This document shows positions 53,890 through 63,989 of a stretch of 64,000 nucleotides of DNA, in pieces. Below the pieces are notes generated by a model. That model was given only the letters and a program-made list of their open reading frames with translations. It was not told the DNA's origin and made no database searches. Numbering within the stretch: position 1 is the first letter of the stretch; each line of letters starts with the position of its first letter. The DNA is taken from the NCBI RefSeq assembly GCF_050003625.1, contig NC_134398.1:91029832-91093831 (forward strand). Direction: 5' to 3'. Origin of the DNA: Haematobia irritans. Lineage: Eukaryota; Arthropoda; Insecta; Diptera; Muscidae. A program made the position numbers and the translations under genes.

Positions 53890-54730
53890 GTTGATCGTTT
53901 GCTGTTTGTATACTGTAAAGTTGGCTCCAATTCATACTGAAGAACACATTTTCAAGAAAACCGTAGTTGATTTTATTGAAATTGTAGTATTTTTGTGGAT
54001 TCTCATCAGCAGGACAGCGAAAGTTGAAGGAGAGTAAAATTAGATCATGTTTAGAAAAACAAGGAACACTCAATTGGTCATATAACAGTACTTTCTCCAT
54101 ATCGTCGACCATAAAAATATCGAGCAGACTATTGTTCGTTCCTCCAAAGTGTGTAGGTAAACATTTATTTACGATGTGTAATTCAATTGCACTAAGGGAT
54201 TCAGTTAGTGTCGATTCCATAAGGATATTGGAATTGAGATCACCAGCGATTATGATGTCATTGTAATTTACAGTCAAGTTTTGCAGATTGGTTATAAAAT
54301 CAGTGTAAGGGATTAATCTGTTTGGGCGATAAGCACAACCAATTAGAACCTTATTTGTATTTGTTTTAAGTTCAACGAAAATAGATTCGACCTTATCGTC
54401 TTCCTGAGATGTAAAGACAACTTTATGTTTATATTTCTGTTTTATGTATATTGCCACACCTCCACCGTGAGATTTTCCGTCATTTCTTACTAGGTTATAG
54501 CCGGATACTTTTATGATTGAATCAGTTATAGACTCGTTGAACCACGCCTCCGTCACACAAATTACATCAGCTCCAGATTCTTCAAAGATATATCTAAATT
54601 CATCAATTTTCCTTCTTAAACTCTGGGCATTAATGTGACATATATTTAAACCAGATTTTTGCTTTGTTAGAATCCGAACCAATGTTCTCACGCCGTCGTT
54701 AGGACTCAAAATGTTATCCATATTTGTCAT
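53873..54730 (-). pseudogene. CR1/Kiri-like LINE APE endonuclease
   Basis: The 285-codon frame contains every usual block: LNICHINAQSLRRKIDEF (Asn), ADVICVTEAWFNESITD (Glu), GYNLVRNDGKSHGGGVAIY, KVLIGCAYRPN, DIIIAGDLNSNILM (D-x-N), LLDIFMVDD and CFSKHDLILLSF (S-x-H-D). This nicks target DNA to prime reverse transcription in such elements. It is the best preserved part of the element. The end of the frame at 53873 is a frameshift into the linker. Confidence 0.9.
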
Positions 54731-54891
54731 TAAATATGACCTCGGACAACGCTAATACGTTTGACTTTGGAAAGTAGTGATTGATATAAATATAAAAAAC
54801 TAATTTAAAAATTTTAGTACGACATATTTTCAAATGTATAACATTAAGTATCAACAATATTTTATTAGCATAGAGCACATATAAGACGGGC

Positions 54892-56011
54892 TTACAGATC
54901 ATTAGTGGATGTTGAAAGAAAAAGCTGGTTAAGTTGGTCCAGGCTTTCAACAAGGACAGGTTCATTATTGGATGTGGGCTTAATATAAATGAGTCCACGA
55001 AAGGAATAAACAGAGGCGATAATGTTTTGCTTTTTCAGTTTAGTCCCAGCCTGCAGGATTTTGTAATTCAACGATGTAAGATTTTCGTGAATATGTATGG
55101 GTCCATTAGAATTGAATCCAATATTATGAAGCCGTAGAGAAGTATTATTTGTTTTTCTATATTGTGCAAAAGTCTTCAAAATGAAAATTTTCAGAAATGG
55201 AGTAAAAAGTTGAACAGTTATGGTTGTGTCCACAGAATTACCCAAGTTTTTATTCCTGAGACGATAAACAGTTTTGTAGGGTGGAGTAGGTATATTAATG
55301 GCATTACAGATACTGTCAAACACATTGTTTAAGTTTTCCGAATTGTTGTAAGGTATACCATTAATTCTCAGATCACAAGACACTGCCATATTATCTTGCC
55401 GTTCAGCATGTTTTTTGAAGGTTTGAATTTCGTTCAGAATATCAAGATTTTCACGGTACCCTGTTTCCATCTTTGAAACTCTCACTCAATTCTTTTGCAT
55501 TCATCTCTATCTCATCCAAACGATTGCTGAGAGATTTCAAGAGATTTGCCTCTACGTCTTGAAGCCTCTTATTAATGTAGTTGTGTAAGTTCTCTTCATA
55601 TTTAAGAAACGATGATTGAATAAAGAGAGTCTGTTTTTCAATAATATTCTCAATCTGAGATAAATGGATAGACGACCGATCAGGTGTGGATAGACGCGCA
55701 TTTTTTGTTGTCTCTGCGTTGTTGTTGTCCTCCTCTTTCGCCTTGTACTATAATACACAGTAGAAAAAATCGTAATATCCTTAGTTGGATATATAATACA
55801 TGGGAAATAAAGAATAACTCTTACCTCCTTTTGATGCCGTTACCTTGGAAAAGGTTCGACTTGTCAAAGTGTCGCCACCTGTCGACCCGTCTACAGGTCG
55901 ACTAATTGGGCTTAACTTTTGGTCATTGCCCAAATTTATAACTCCAGTCGATACTCGTCCACTGGGCCCTGAAGTTAGCAACCCAGTGGATGTCTTTGAA
56001 TTTCGCTGCAT
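54892..56011 (-). pseudogene. CR1/Kiri-like LINE ORF1 with FP-like C-terminal domain
   Basis: ORF1 proteins bind element RNA. The N-terminal part (MQRNSKTSTGLLTSGPSGRV, 56011-55825) is Ser/Gly/Thr rich. An intron-like 77-base interruption follows (55748-55824). A Glu/Asn/Lys-rich stretch then predicts a coiled coil (IENIIEKQTLFIQSSFLKYE, RLQDVEANLLKSLSNRLDEI, around 55640-55500) and shifts frame near 55480 into 55485-54892. The C-terminal part has LRINGIPYNNSENLNNVFD (RRM-like) and LNYKILQAGTKLKKQNIIA, VYSFRGLIYIKP, an arrangement like the FP25K-type domain of several LINE ORF1s. Confidence 0.75.
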
Positions 56012-56111
56012 GGTGGCTTAATATCCCACCACACTTGAAATTTGTAGTAGGTACTTATTACGATGAGTTTATCCGCTATTAAAAAACACGTCCGTTCCGT
56101 TCGACGGTTGA

Positions 56112-56943
56112 ATGACAAGACGTACCGGTACTTCTTCAGGTCCACCATTGTATAATGGTCAATTGCGCTTTTATCGGAATAGAAGGAATAGATATTTTAG
56201 GATATATAAGAGGACTGGTTCATTGCGGGATTATACTTATTATGTCAGCGCTCGTTATTGCTACAATGTTCAGAATCATAGATGTTATGGAGAGTTCTTG
56301 GAACGTATGAGGGCCAATTTGAGATGGGACCCGAAGAGGTTTTATGACTTTGTCACTTTGACTTTCTTTGTGGATTTTTTCCAGGCTTCTTATGTTTCTG
56401 GCTCAGTTCTAGTTTTGGATTAACCTTATGCAATTATTCCATCTAATTTTATTCCTTATAAGAGGAAGTTTATGAGGGTTTGTTGAAGTTGAAGCCGAGT
56501 TTTTCCCCTGGTCCAGATGGTGTACCTTCTGCTATTCTTCGGAAGTGCGCAGATGCGATTTATATTCGTCTCACTGAACTTTTCAATATTTCTTTATTGA
56601 CTGGTTTCTTTCTGGAATTGTGGAAGGAGAGTTATATTATACCTTTACATAAATTGCTGTTGGGAATTATAGATGTGTAGCTAAGTTGAGTGCTGTCCTG
56701 AAACTTTTTGAACAGTTGATTATGACGCGTCTGAGACATTGTGTGAGTTCTGTTATTTCCTCCTGCCAACATGGTTTTGTTAAGGGAAGGTCCACTGTGA
56801 CGAATTTGTTAGAGTTCGTTACGAAGATTTATGGATCTTTTACAGAACGATCTCCCTTCTGTTGTACATTATTCCGATATATTGATGTTTGCATATGACG
56901 TTAAACTGTTTTTATCTTTTGAAAGACTTGAGGACTCGTTTAA
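56112..56943 (+). pseudogene. Jockey-like LINE RT (fingers)
   Basis: Three frames in succession give the linker, the PGPDG(V/I)P block, a diverged R-P-I-type region and the HGF-KGRST-TNLL block. Frame changes occur near 56424 and 56680. A degenerate catalytic box (FAYDVKLFLSFERLEDS) near 56888-56940 precedes the hAT insertion at 56952. Confidence 0.8.
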
Positions 56944-56951
56944 ATTGCAGG

Positions 56952-57926
56952 CAGTGGTGCCATGTTTAGGGAAAAATCCTTTTTCGTAGGGATTTTTTCT
57001 AAAATTACAACTGTAGAGAAAAAAGGACAGTTTTTTCATTTTTTATAAAAATGTAGGGAAATTTTCCAATTTTCAGATTTTACTATATTTTGCAACAAGA
57101 GGAGTACTTTTGCTTAATATTTCAAATATTATAAGATCCAAAATATATTGTAGTCAAGGCATCAACTAATTGAATACGTTCACCGCCAACGATGTTATTG
57201 TAATGATATTATTTAGAAAAGGTCAGCGATATCGTTACAAGATTTTTTTTGCATTGGTATTTAATTACATGAAATAGATTTACTTTTGCAGGAATGAACG
57301 CTTCCATTTAGGTACATAAACAGGTGATGGCTTCCCCAACTTGGCGTTTCCCAATATTTGCTAATACAAAGATCACTTCAGCAGTGCATTTGCGGTTTGC
57401 TTATATAAATGTAGAATATTATTCCGGAATATCTTTAAATAACTGTTTTACGCTGTTTACCTATATGCAAATTACGTTCATAAGAGTTTTTAATTTTTTA
57501 AAAAATGTCGTCTACAAAAACCATTCCAGCAAAATTTAGAAAACAACCTTTTCGTGCAAATTGGCTCACTGTTGAAATAAAGGATTGACTAGAAATTGTG
57601 GAAAATCTAACCTGAAGAAGCACGCGGCCTGTAAAGTTCACAAGAAAAATGTTGGTAGTGTTAGAAATGAGCAATGATGTTGCAAAGTTTGAAATCCAAT
57701 TAAGAATGTCAGTATTAATATTATTGCACATTTGGTCCCTTTACTATTTACTATCCCTGACTATTAATTTTAAAGAAATATTTGTTATTTTCTCGCCATT
57801 TTTGTTTGAATTTAGTCAATTTTTTACCGTAGCGATAAATGTAGGGAAAACAATTTTGGGCGTAGGGAAAGGAAATTTTTAGGAGCCGCGTAGGGAATTT
57901 TCAAAAAAAAAATCCTGGCATCACTG
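56952..57926. mobile_element. hAT-type non-autonomous element with CAGTGGTGCCATG ends
   Basis: CAGTGGTGCCATG at the left and CTGGCATCACTG at the right, with the perfect 8-bp duplication ATTGCAGG (56944-56951 and 57927-57934). The words GTAGGGA and TAGGGAAA recur near both ends. 975 bp, no intact transposase. Confidence 0.9.
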
Positions 57927-58169
57927 ATTGCAGGAGGATTTTGAGAAGCTTGTTCGTAAAATTGTTAAAAGGGGAAATGGACTCACCATTTTTAATAAAT
58001 ACTTTACAATTTAATGTTCCAGTGCGTCAATTAAGATACTTAACCCCGTTATTGCTTCCTGTCCTTAAGCATAACTATGAGTCACATAATCCCTTTTATA
58101 GATTTCAAAAGAGTACAACGAATTACGTTATTTATTTTCTATCTATGATTCTATTGTATTAATTAAACG

Positions 58170-58800
58170 CTCTGTTGTACAACCTCCTAGTACAACATAA
58201 ATTTCTTCGACCGACTACACCATAAAACTTTGAGTTCTGATACCGACCATCTCAACACTTTGTTCCTGTCCACTACCTCTTCTTATCTTTCGATTCTGTT
58301 CCTGTTACGTTCCTAATCATCCCATTTGTTTCTACAACTGTCTTTGCTTGCTTACATCGTGTCTGTTCCTGTCCATCCAACTATTTGTTCCTGCTGTTAA
58401 CAAGTCCTTATTCCTGTTTGTCTCCGTTGCTGTTAATTCCTGCTCTTTTTCTCCTGTTTGTTATCTTGTTCCTGATCACTAACTATAGGCTTTAACATCT
58501 CTTTCATCATAATTAAATTTTTTACTGCTATATATACATTATATTTATCCTTGTCTATTTTTCCTACCACTTTGCACGATGTTATTACCACTTACTTTTG
58601 TTTTATTTATTTAATCCTTTTTTAGTTTTGTATTATTTTATACGTTATTTCTTTTTCTTTTTTCTTAAATTATATAAACATGTATACTAAGATTTGTCTC
58701 TAATTTTAAAGTTTTTTATCTCTATTATTTGTATTGTATTTTATATTATATAAATCTATGAATTATGTTATTGCTGTACTTTACTGTTTATAAATTAACC
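58170..58800 (+). other. Pyrimidine-rich LINE 3' region
   Basis: About 600 bp with a strong C/T bias and repeated TGTTCCTGT(C/T) words (58260-58470). It probably represents the 3' UTR of the LINE rather than a gene. Confidence 0.55.
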
Positions 58801-58830
58801 GGCTGGTATCATATAACCTAAATAAATAAA

Positions 58831-59944
58831 TTCTCCTTCAATCTTTTTGACTATTTCCTTCATTCTCTAGAATTCATTCGGTCAATTTTCATATAAAACG
58901 GAAAAAATGTAAAGTTTGATTCTATGTTATTATTTTAATGAAATTTGGCCTGATTTCATACATGAAACAATGTCTAACTACACTTTATTATAATTTATTT
59001 ATTTGTGGGCATTGCGTGTTCTTTTATACGTTCTCCATTACTTGTTTCTCGGACTGAAATGTTTTCCAATCTTCTACCATCGACGAATCATGGAATATAT
59101 TTTTTCTCGCCTTTTGAATCTTAATAATTGGGAAGTTATATACTTCCGGCAAATTGCAGTATTCGTACTAAACTTCTACCATCCGATCCATGCAATTTAA
59201 ACTTTGGGTCGTAGGAAAATATAAGACATTTCCACTGCTCCTCAGGACATTTAAGGTATTTTTGTAATTAATCTATTTTTCATGGAAATAAGTGGTTTTT
59301 GACATTTTGTGTAGTCGCACTCCGGCTTCTAAAGCTGTACATCTGATCATTATGGTTTAATATATTTTTTGACATCTTTAGATGATATTTGAGTGAATGG
59401 TTGCATAGTTCATTTGATTATATGATCTTCTTCTGGCATAGTCTTAGGTTTTCTTCTACCTCAGTGCACAATTTTGGTGAATCCTCTGTTTATAAATCGA
59501 GACGCAGTTGATACTCCAACTTTAAAATCACCGATATTTCACTTTTGAATATGTTGATTATACTTATTACCTGTCATTTTATTGAATTATTACAAAAATA
59601 GAGCATAAAGGCCCATGACGATCAGATTATGACCAAATTAGGCAATGAAGTAAACGATATTACCCCTTTGTAAGTTTAATCTATACTCTTATAGGTCCTT
59701 ATAACTATTTCAGCTAAAAAATACAAAAAATAGTTGCAAATGTTTTGAACAGGTCGAATCATACGATTCTTTACCTTTCGGGAAATATCAATATTTTATA
59801 ACAGCCCACTCATTTACCCAATAAGAATTTGGAAAAAACACTCCAATAAAATTATTATTCTCAGAAGATATACTTATATAAAGTTCATGGTAGGGCTAGT
59901 TACAAATGTATTGAACAGCACTGTATATATGTTTTTTTTTGTAG
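58831..59944 (+). other. TFIIB intron sequence without recognisable elements
   Basis: AT-rich, no long frames and no inverted termini found. This may be the ancestral part of the intron next to exon 3. Confidence 0.5.
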
Positions 59945-60179
59945 GTACATGATGGAAAAAATCTTAAGGGACGTTCCAACGATGCCAAAGCTTCAGCTTG
60001 TCTTTATATAGCATGTCGACAAGAAGGAGTTCCGCGCACATTCAAGGAAATATGTGCAGTCAGCAAAATTAGCAAAAAGGAAATAGGAAGATGTTTCAAA
60101 CTAACATTAAAAGCCCTTGAAACTAGCGTGGATCTAATAACAACGGCAGATTTTATGTCAAGATTTTGTGCCAATCTTG
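59945..60179 (+). CDS. TfIIB: Transcription initiation factor IIB, exon 3 (first cyclin fold, continued)
   Basis: It continues directly from exon 2: [79 protein letters not shown]. This completes the first cyclin-like repeat (the [22 protein letters not shown] helix is near invariant in TFIIB) and the linker to the second. Splice sites are TTTTTTTTTGTAG before 59945 and CTTG|GTAAGT after 60179. The Gly codon is split with the next exon. No mutations of conserved residues are seen. The exon is separated from exon 2 by the transposon-filled 18-kb intron. Confidence 0.97.
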
Positions 60180-60233
60180 GTAAGTGAAAATATTTTTTTC
60201 GTACAACATTATTCCTAATTTATGAATTTTCAG
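60180..60233 (+). other. TFIIB short intron
   Basis: 54 bp, GTAAGTG ... GAATTTTCAG. This is about the minimal size of dipteran introns. Confidence 0.95.
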
Positions 60234-60355
60234 ACCTTCCAAATATGGTACAGCGAGCGGCTACGCATATCGCGAAGAAGGCGGTTGAAATGGACATTGT
60301 TCCTGGTCGGTCCCCAATCTCAGTTGCTGCAGCTGCTATATACATGGCCTCACAG
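60234..60355 (+). CDS. TfIIB: Transcription initiation factor IIB, exon 4 (second cyclin fold)
   Basis: [20 protein letters not shown] and [20 protein letters not shown] are the central helices of the second cyclin-like repeat, which contacts TBP and the BRE DNA. It ends CACAG|GTAAAT in phase 0. The terminal exon, expected to start with a Ser/Ala-rich helix and finish near residue 315, was not found between 60356 and 64000, so it must lie to the right of the window. Confidence 0.96.
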
Positions 60356-61339
60356 GTAAATAAATATTTAATTGTTTTGATATTTGGGTTTTGAAAATAT
60401 TTAATAAACTTAAAGTCACTCAATTCATTGGCCTGGATAGTGATATCTGGTCGTAATATAAATTAAATTTCCATTAATTTAAGCAATTCAAAGCCTTTAA
60501 AAGTCCAATTTAACGAATTAGTGCATCAAAGTATAAAATATTTACCAAATATGCTTTCACGATATTTAGAGCATATCCACTCTTGATGTTTGGTGTCCTA
60601 TATCGCCAACTGCATGGGACGACTCTATATTTGGCGTTACTTTCATTGATGATTTCACAATGGTGTTCCAAATTAAGGAAAAGTCGAAAGTATTCGAAAA
60701 TTTTAAAAGGACAAGTCTCGTCCAACCACGATACAGCAAAAGAATACCTAACCCAAAATATATTGCAATCCATTGCTTTCACAGTGATGCGAAAGCAATG
60801 GAATGTAGGGTTTAAAATATCCCGTGTAAAAATTGGGGGATCTGATTTGATATGGTAAGATCTGAGCCAAGATATGATCAGATCTGAGCAGATCCGAAAA
60901 ATGGTTATATCTGGTCAGATCTAAATACTATGGAATTGGATCTGATCAGATCTCAAAAATGAGACACGTCTAATTAGATCTAAAAAGATATAATTTGATA
61001 TAATTGTATATTATTTGATACTTTTGTTTCTTTCGAGATCTTTAAACAGCATAGGATACCTGATCATAATAAAAGCCCATAATTTGTATATAATATGAGA
61101 TCAATTATTTTATTTAATAATGCAAAAAGTATATACATTACATACACTCAAAAAATTTTGATATAAATTGAATTCCATCAAACCCAATTAAGGAGGTATT
61201 GACAGTTGAGTTGCAGTGTTGTCCAGGGTTTTTTCGTTTGAACTATGTAAGCAAGTATAAGGATTGCTTTGGATCATTCTTCTTTAAGTTGCAATAAAAG
61301 TTGCTAAAAAGGTTATAATTTTATGTTGCTTTTAATACT
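60356..61339 (+). other. TFIIB intron: unassigned sequence
   Basis: It contains a 91-codon frame at 60583-60858 that I do not recognise, an inverted repeat CCATTGCTTTCACAGTGATG...CGAAAGCAATGG (60769-60803) and the GATC-rich block listed next. Confidence 0.4.
60838..60985. repeat. Cluster of AGATCTGATCAGATCT-like palindromes
   Basis: Repeated words GATCTGAT, GATCAGATCTGAGCAGATCC, GGTCAGATCTAAATA, GGATCTGATCAGATCTC and AGATCTAAAAAGATAT lie within 150 bp. No family was recognised. Confidence 0.65.
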
Positions 61340-61592
61340 CACATTTAAAGAGTGATGTCCGATTCAATGTTTAGCTCAATAACATGGGACATCTTTCTTA
61401 TAATCGAGTCCGAACGGCATATCACGTTGCGTTGAGAAAACTTATATAATCTTTGAAGCAGTAAGAAATGTGACCAGCATTATTGTGAGGAGATAATCCA
61501 CCGCCGAGGTAATTTTTGGTCGGAACTGGGATTGAACGCATGACCTTTTGAATGCAAGGCGGGCATGGTAACCAGTACCACCGTGGTTTCCT
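61340..61592 (-). mobile_element. tRNA-derived SINE
   Basis: Minus strand: the head CCACGGTGGTACTGGTTACC with ATGCCCGCCTTGCATTCAAA and GGTCATGCGTTCAATCCCAG resembles a tRNA A box, anticodon arm and B box (the usual B box is GGTTCGAATCC). A non-tRNA body follows, including TTACCTCGGCGGTGGATTAT, GTCACATTTC and TATGCCGTTCGGACTCG, to about 61340. This is an internal-promoter pol III SINE, diverged and probably inactive. Confidence 0.7.
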
Positions 61593-62146
61593 TTTTCCTA
61601 ATCTAGAAAGTATTAAAACAATATATGAAAAGGACTACGAAGGAAATGAAAAATACAATCTACTAAACTACATAATCTCCGCAATAAAAGAAACTACATT
61701 CTACCAAATTAAATCAATTAAGTATTTCTTAATTTTCTCGCTTTTCTTGTGTTAAGTGATGATCCTGACGGCGTTTATAATGGGTTTTTGTTGAAACTGA
61801 AAACACTAAAGGTCGAATTGGTTTGTCGAATTTAATGGAAACATGAAGGACTTTTATAATGTATAGAACCAATTTATTAGAAAATGTCGATGTCTCTATT
61901 CCAAAGTACGCTAAGTCTAAAAAGTGAATTTTAAGGAAACAAGTTCAAAGTTTTTTGCCCTTTTTGTATTGGAAATTTTTAAAACTTTAGTCACATGCTG
62001 CGTACAATATTAACAATAACTTTTGATAGAAGTGTCCAATAAATTCGAACTTTTGACAGGATGCAATTCACATCAATGCGAATAAAAAACAATGAACTCC
62101 ATCAAAAAATGCTAAGTTGACTTGGCGTACTCTGGAATGAGGACAT
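61593..62146 (+). other. TFIIB intron: AT-rich sequence
   Basis: No convincing gene or element boundary. Confidence 0.4.
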
Positions 62147-62300
62147 CAGCGTTGCCAATTTAGCTTTTTTCCCGCTTTGGCTTTTCTTTGAAGACGTTTA
62201 GCGGGAAAAAATGCATTTAGCTTTTAGCTTTTTTTTCTGGCTTTTTTTCATGACCCTTTTAGCTATTTTTGTTTTTTTTTTTCGACATGTTTCTATTGAA
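62147..62300. mobile_element. hAT-like terminal fragment (CAGCGTTGCCAATTTAGC)
   Basis: CAGCGTTGCCAATTTAGC followed by repeated TTTAGCTTTT/GCGGGAAAA words looks like one end of a hAT MITE. The opposite end and the duplication were not found. Confidence 0.45.
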
Positions 62301-62811
62301 ATATGGATAAATCGGCGTTTTTATCTAAGCCTTGCTGCAAGTATAAGGGTTTCCACATATTTCAAAGCTCAGTTGAAACATTAATAATGAGTCCAGCCAT
62401 TATGCGGGCATTTTTGTAGCAAATACACCTTGTTGTAAAGTTTTTTCATTATATACATAAAAGTTATCGTAAACTTTAAATCTACTATTACCATACAAAT
62501 TTGTTAGATAAACTGTCAGTAAATTATTGGGAATATTATCATTTGACTCGTTTATCCTTTTTATGTTATTATAATATTCTAAAGTTATTACGATATTACT
62601 AAATTAAAATAGTAGATGTGAAGAGCTTTGTGCACTGAAAAAATATTGTCGTCTCCTTAAAATACGAACGCGAATTTTGGTTATAATAGCATTTGTGAAT
62701 TTCTTTTATATAAACTGTTTTCCTTGTCCAAAAGACGATAAAGTCGTTTTGTCCTTATAATTAAGTGATGCAACTTAAAAATGGGTATGTTTTCATGAAA
62801 GAAGGAAGGTT
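62301..62811 (+). other. TFIIB intron: AT-rich sequence
   Basis: Nothing recognised. Confidence 0.4.
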
Positions 62812-62949
62812 AGGTTAAGGTTAGGTTAAAGTGGCAGCCCGATTAAGATTCAGGCTCACTTAGACTATTCAGTCCATTGTGATACCACATTAACTAAAAG
62901 TACCTATTACATATGGGCACTTCTAGTTTTAACCGCTGAACCTTCTTGA

Positions 62950-63285
62950 TTATTTTTCTTTGTTGAACCAACCAGATTGTTCCAAAAATATTAGCAGACT
63001 GCTTAAGTTAACGTTTTCCAGATCCGCCAGTAATCTGAAGCTATATGCTCCTAAAAGTTGCTTGCGCTTTACACAAAATGCAGGACACTCACACAAGAGG
63101 TGTTTTATTGATTCCTTTTCCTCCGCATCATGACAGCTCATACAATAGTCATTATACTTCGCACCAATAGTTTTTGCAAAATCGCCTATCAGGCAGCGAC
63201 CCGTATAGCAGATATCAGGAGTGATATCTGGCGTCTCGAGAACACTAGCATATCTAGTGTGCGGTTTAAGTTGAAATGGGGCCAT
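62950..63285 (-). pseudogene. LINE ORF2 C-terminal cysteine motif
   Basis: YTGRCLIGDFAKTIGAKYND, then YCMSCHDAEEKESIKHLLCE, CPAF form the C-x2-C...H-x4-C motif found after the RNase H of I- and LOA-type LINEs. NKEK precedes the stop at 62950. A frameshift near 63240 separates it from the RNase H frame. Confidence 0.82.
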
Positions 63286-63989
63286 ATTTGCTTGGTGTCG
63301 TTACAACCCTTGCAATTCTCCCATCGAACATTTGCCATCATAACAGCCTTCTCACGCAGCATGAGCTTGCAGGTAGCTAGGGGCATACCAACAAATTCTA
63401 GTTCCCCTGGAATATGTAAGGTAGTCCCTAGCCTTGCCAACTCATCCGCTTCGCAGTTCCCCGGTATGTTCCTATGGCCAGGCACCCATATTAGGTGAAT
63501 ATTGTACTGCTCAGCCATCTCATTGAGAGATTTGCGGCAATCGATGGCCGTTTTCGAGTTGAGGAACACAGAGTCCAAGGATTTTATTGCAGGTTGACTG
63601 TCTGAGTATATATTAATGCCCACATTTTTTGGAACATTACTTCTCAGCCAATTCGCCACCTCTCTTATTGCTAATATTTCAGCCTGAAAAACACTACAGT
63701 GATTAGGTAATCTTTTCGCTATTTGAAGTTCCAGATCATTAGAATATACTCCGAAACCCACTTGTCCATCCAATTTGGAGCCATCAGTGTAGAAATCTAT
63801 ATATTCTTTATTCCCCGGGGTCTGTGTGCACCACGCCTCACTGTTGGGATATAGAGTCTCAAACTTTTTGTCGAAAAGTGGACTCGCCAAAGTGTAATCC
63901 ACTACGTTAGGCACATCTGACATTATTTTGAGGGCAGAACTGTGACCGTAACCATTTTCCGACCACAGCGATAGTTCGCGCAACCGCAC
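63189..63989 (-). pseudogene. LINE RNase H domain
   Basis: The domain that removes RNA from the RNA-DNA hybrid. Motifs: EYIDFYTDGSKLDGQVGFGV (first Asp), CSVFQAEILAIREVANWL (Glu), INIYSDSQPAIKSLDSVFLN (second Asp), HLIWVPGHRNIPGNCEADEL (final His/Asp). All four catalytic positions are kept. The upstream RT lies beyond the window. It is open for 266 codons but ends in a frameshift, so this copy is probably inactive. Confidence 0.9.

Larger units (their letters stand above)
51690..56011 (-). mobile_element. Near full-length CR1/Kiri-like LINE
   Basis: Minus strand, about 4.3 kb: ORF1 with an FP-type C-terminal domain (56011-54892), APE endonuclease (54730-53873), RT (53880-52500) and C-terminus to 51914, then a 3' UTR ending TTCAAATAAAATGAAAAAAA. 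It is broken by several frameshifts and one small insertion. The 45481-46395 fragment is the same family. Confidence 0.85.
56050..58830 (+). mobile_element. Jockey-like LINE on the plus strand, 5'-truncated and split by hAT
   Basis: Fragments: RNRYFRIYKRTGSLRDYTYY and MRANLRWDPKRFYDF (56150-56360); SFSPGPDGVPSAILRKCAD (56497-56560); LSAVLKLFEQLIMTRLRHCV and SCQHGFVKGRSTVTNLLEF (56683-56820); then, after the hAT element, a decayed C-terminal part and a pyrimidine-rich 3' region ending TATAACCTAAATAAATAAA at 58827. No endonuclease is seen. Confidence 0.75.
41864..59944 (+). other. TFIIB intron 2-3 boundary to exon 3: 18-kb intron filled with transposons
   Basis: It begins GTAAGG and ends in a T-rich tract plus GTAG (TATGTTTTTTTTTGTAG). 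Nearly all of it is LINE, Gypsy, mariner, hAT and other repeat sequence in both orientations, annotated separately. Confidence 0.9.

Noticed and set aside
58170..58800. Long open stretch in the pyrimidine-rich region
   Set aside because: Openness follows from base composition; there are frequent stops and no motifs.
60583..60858. 91-codon frame in the TFIIB intron as a nested gene
   Set aside because: No recognisable domain and no splice or start context, and the end lies in the GATC repeat cluster.
61500..61592. Functional tRNA gene on the minus strand
   Set aside because: Box-like parts are present, but the B box is degenerate and the acceptor stem does not close. A SINE head explains it better.
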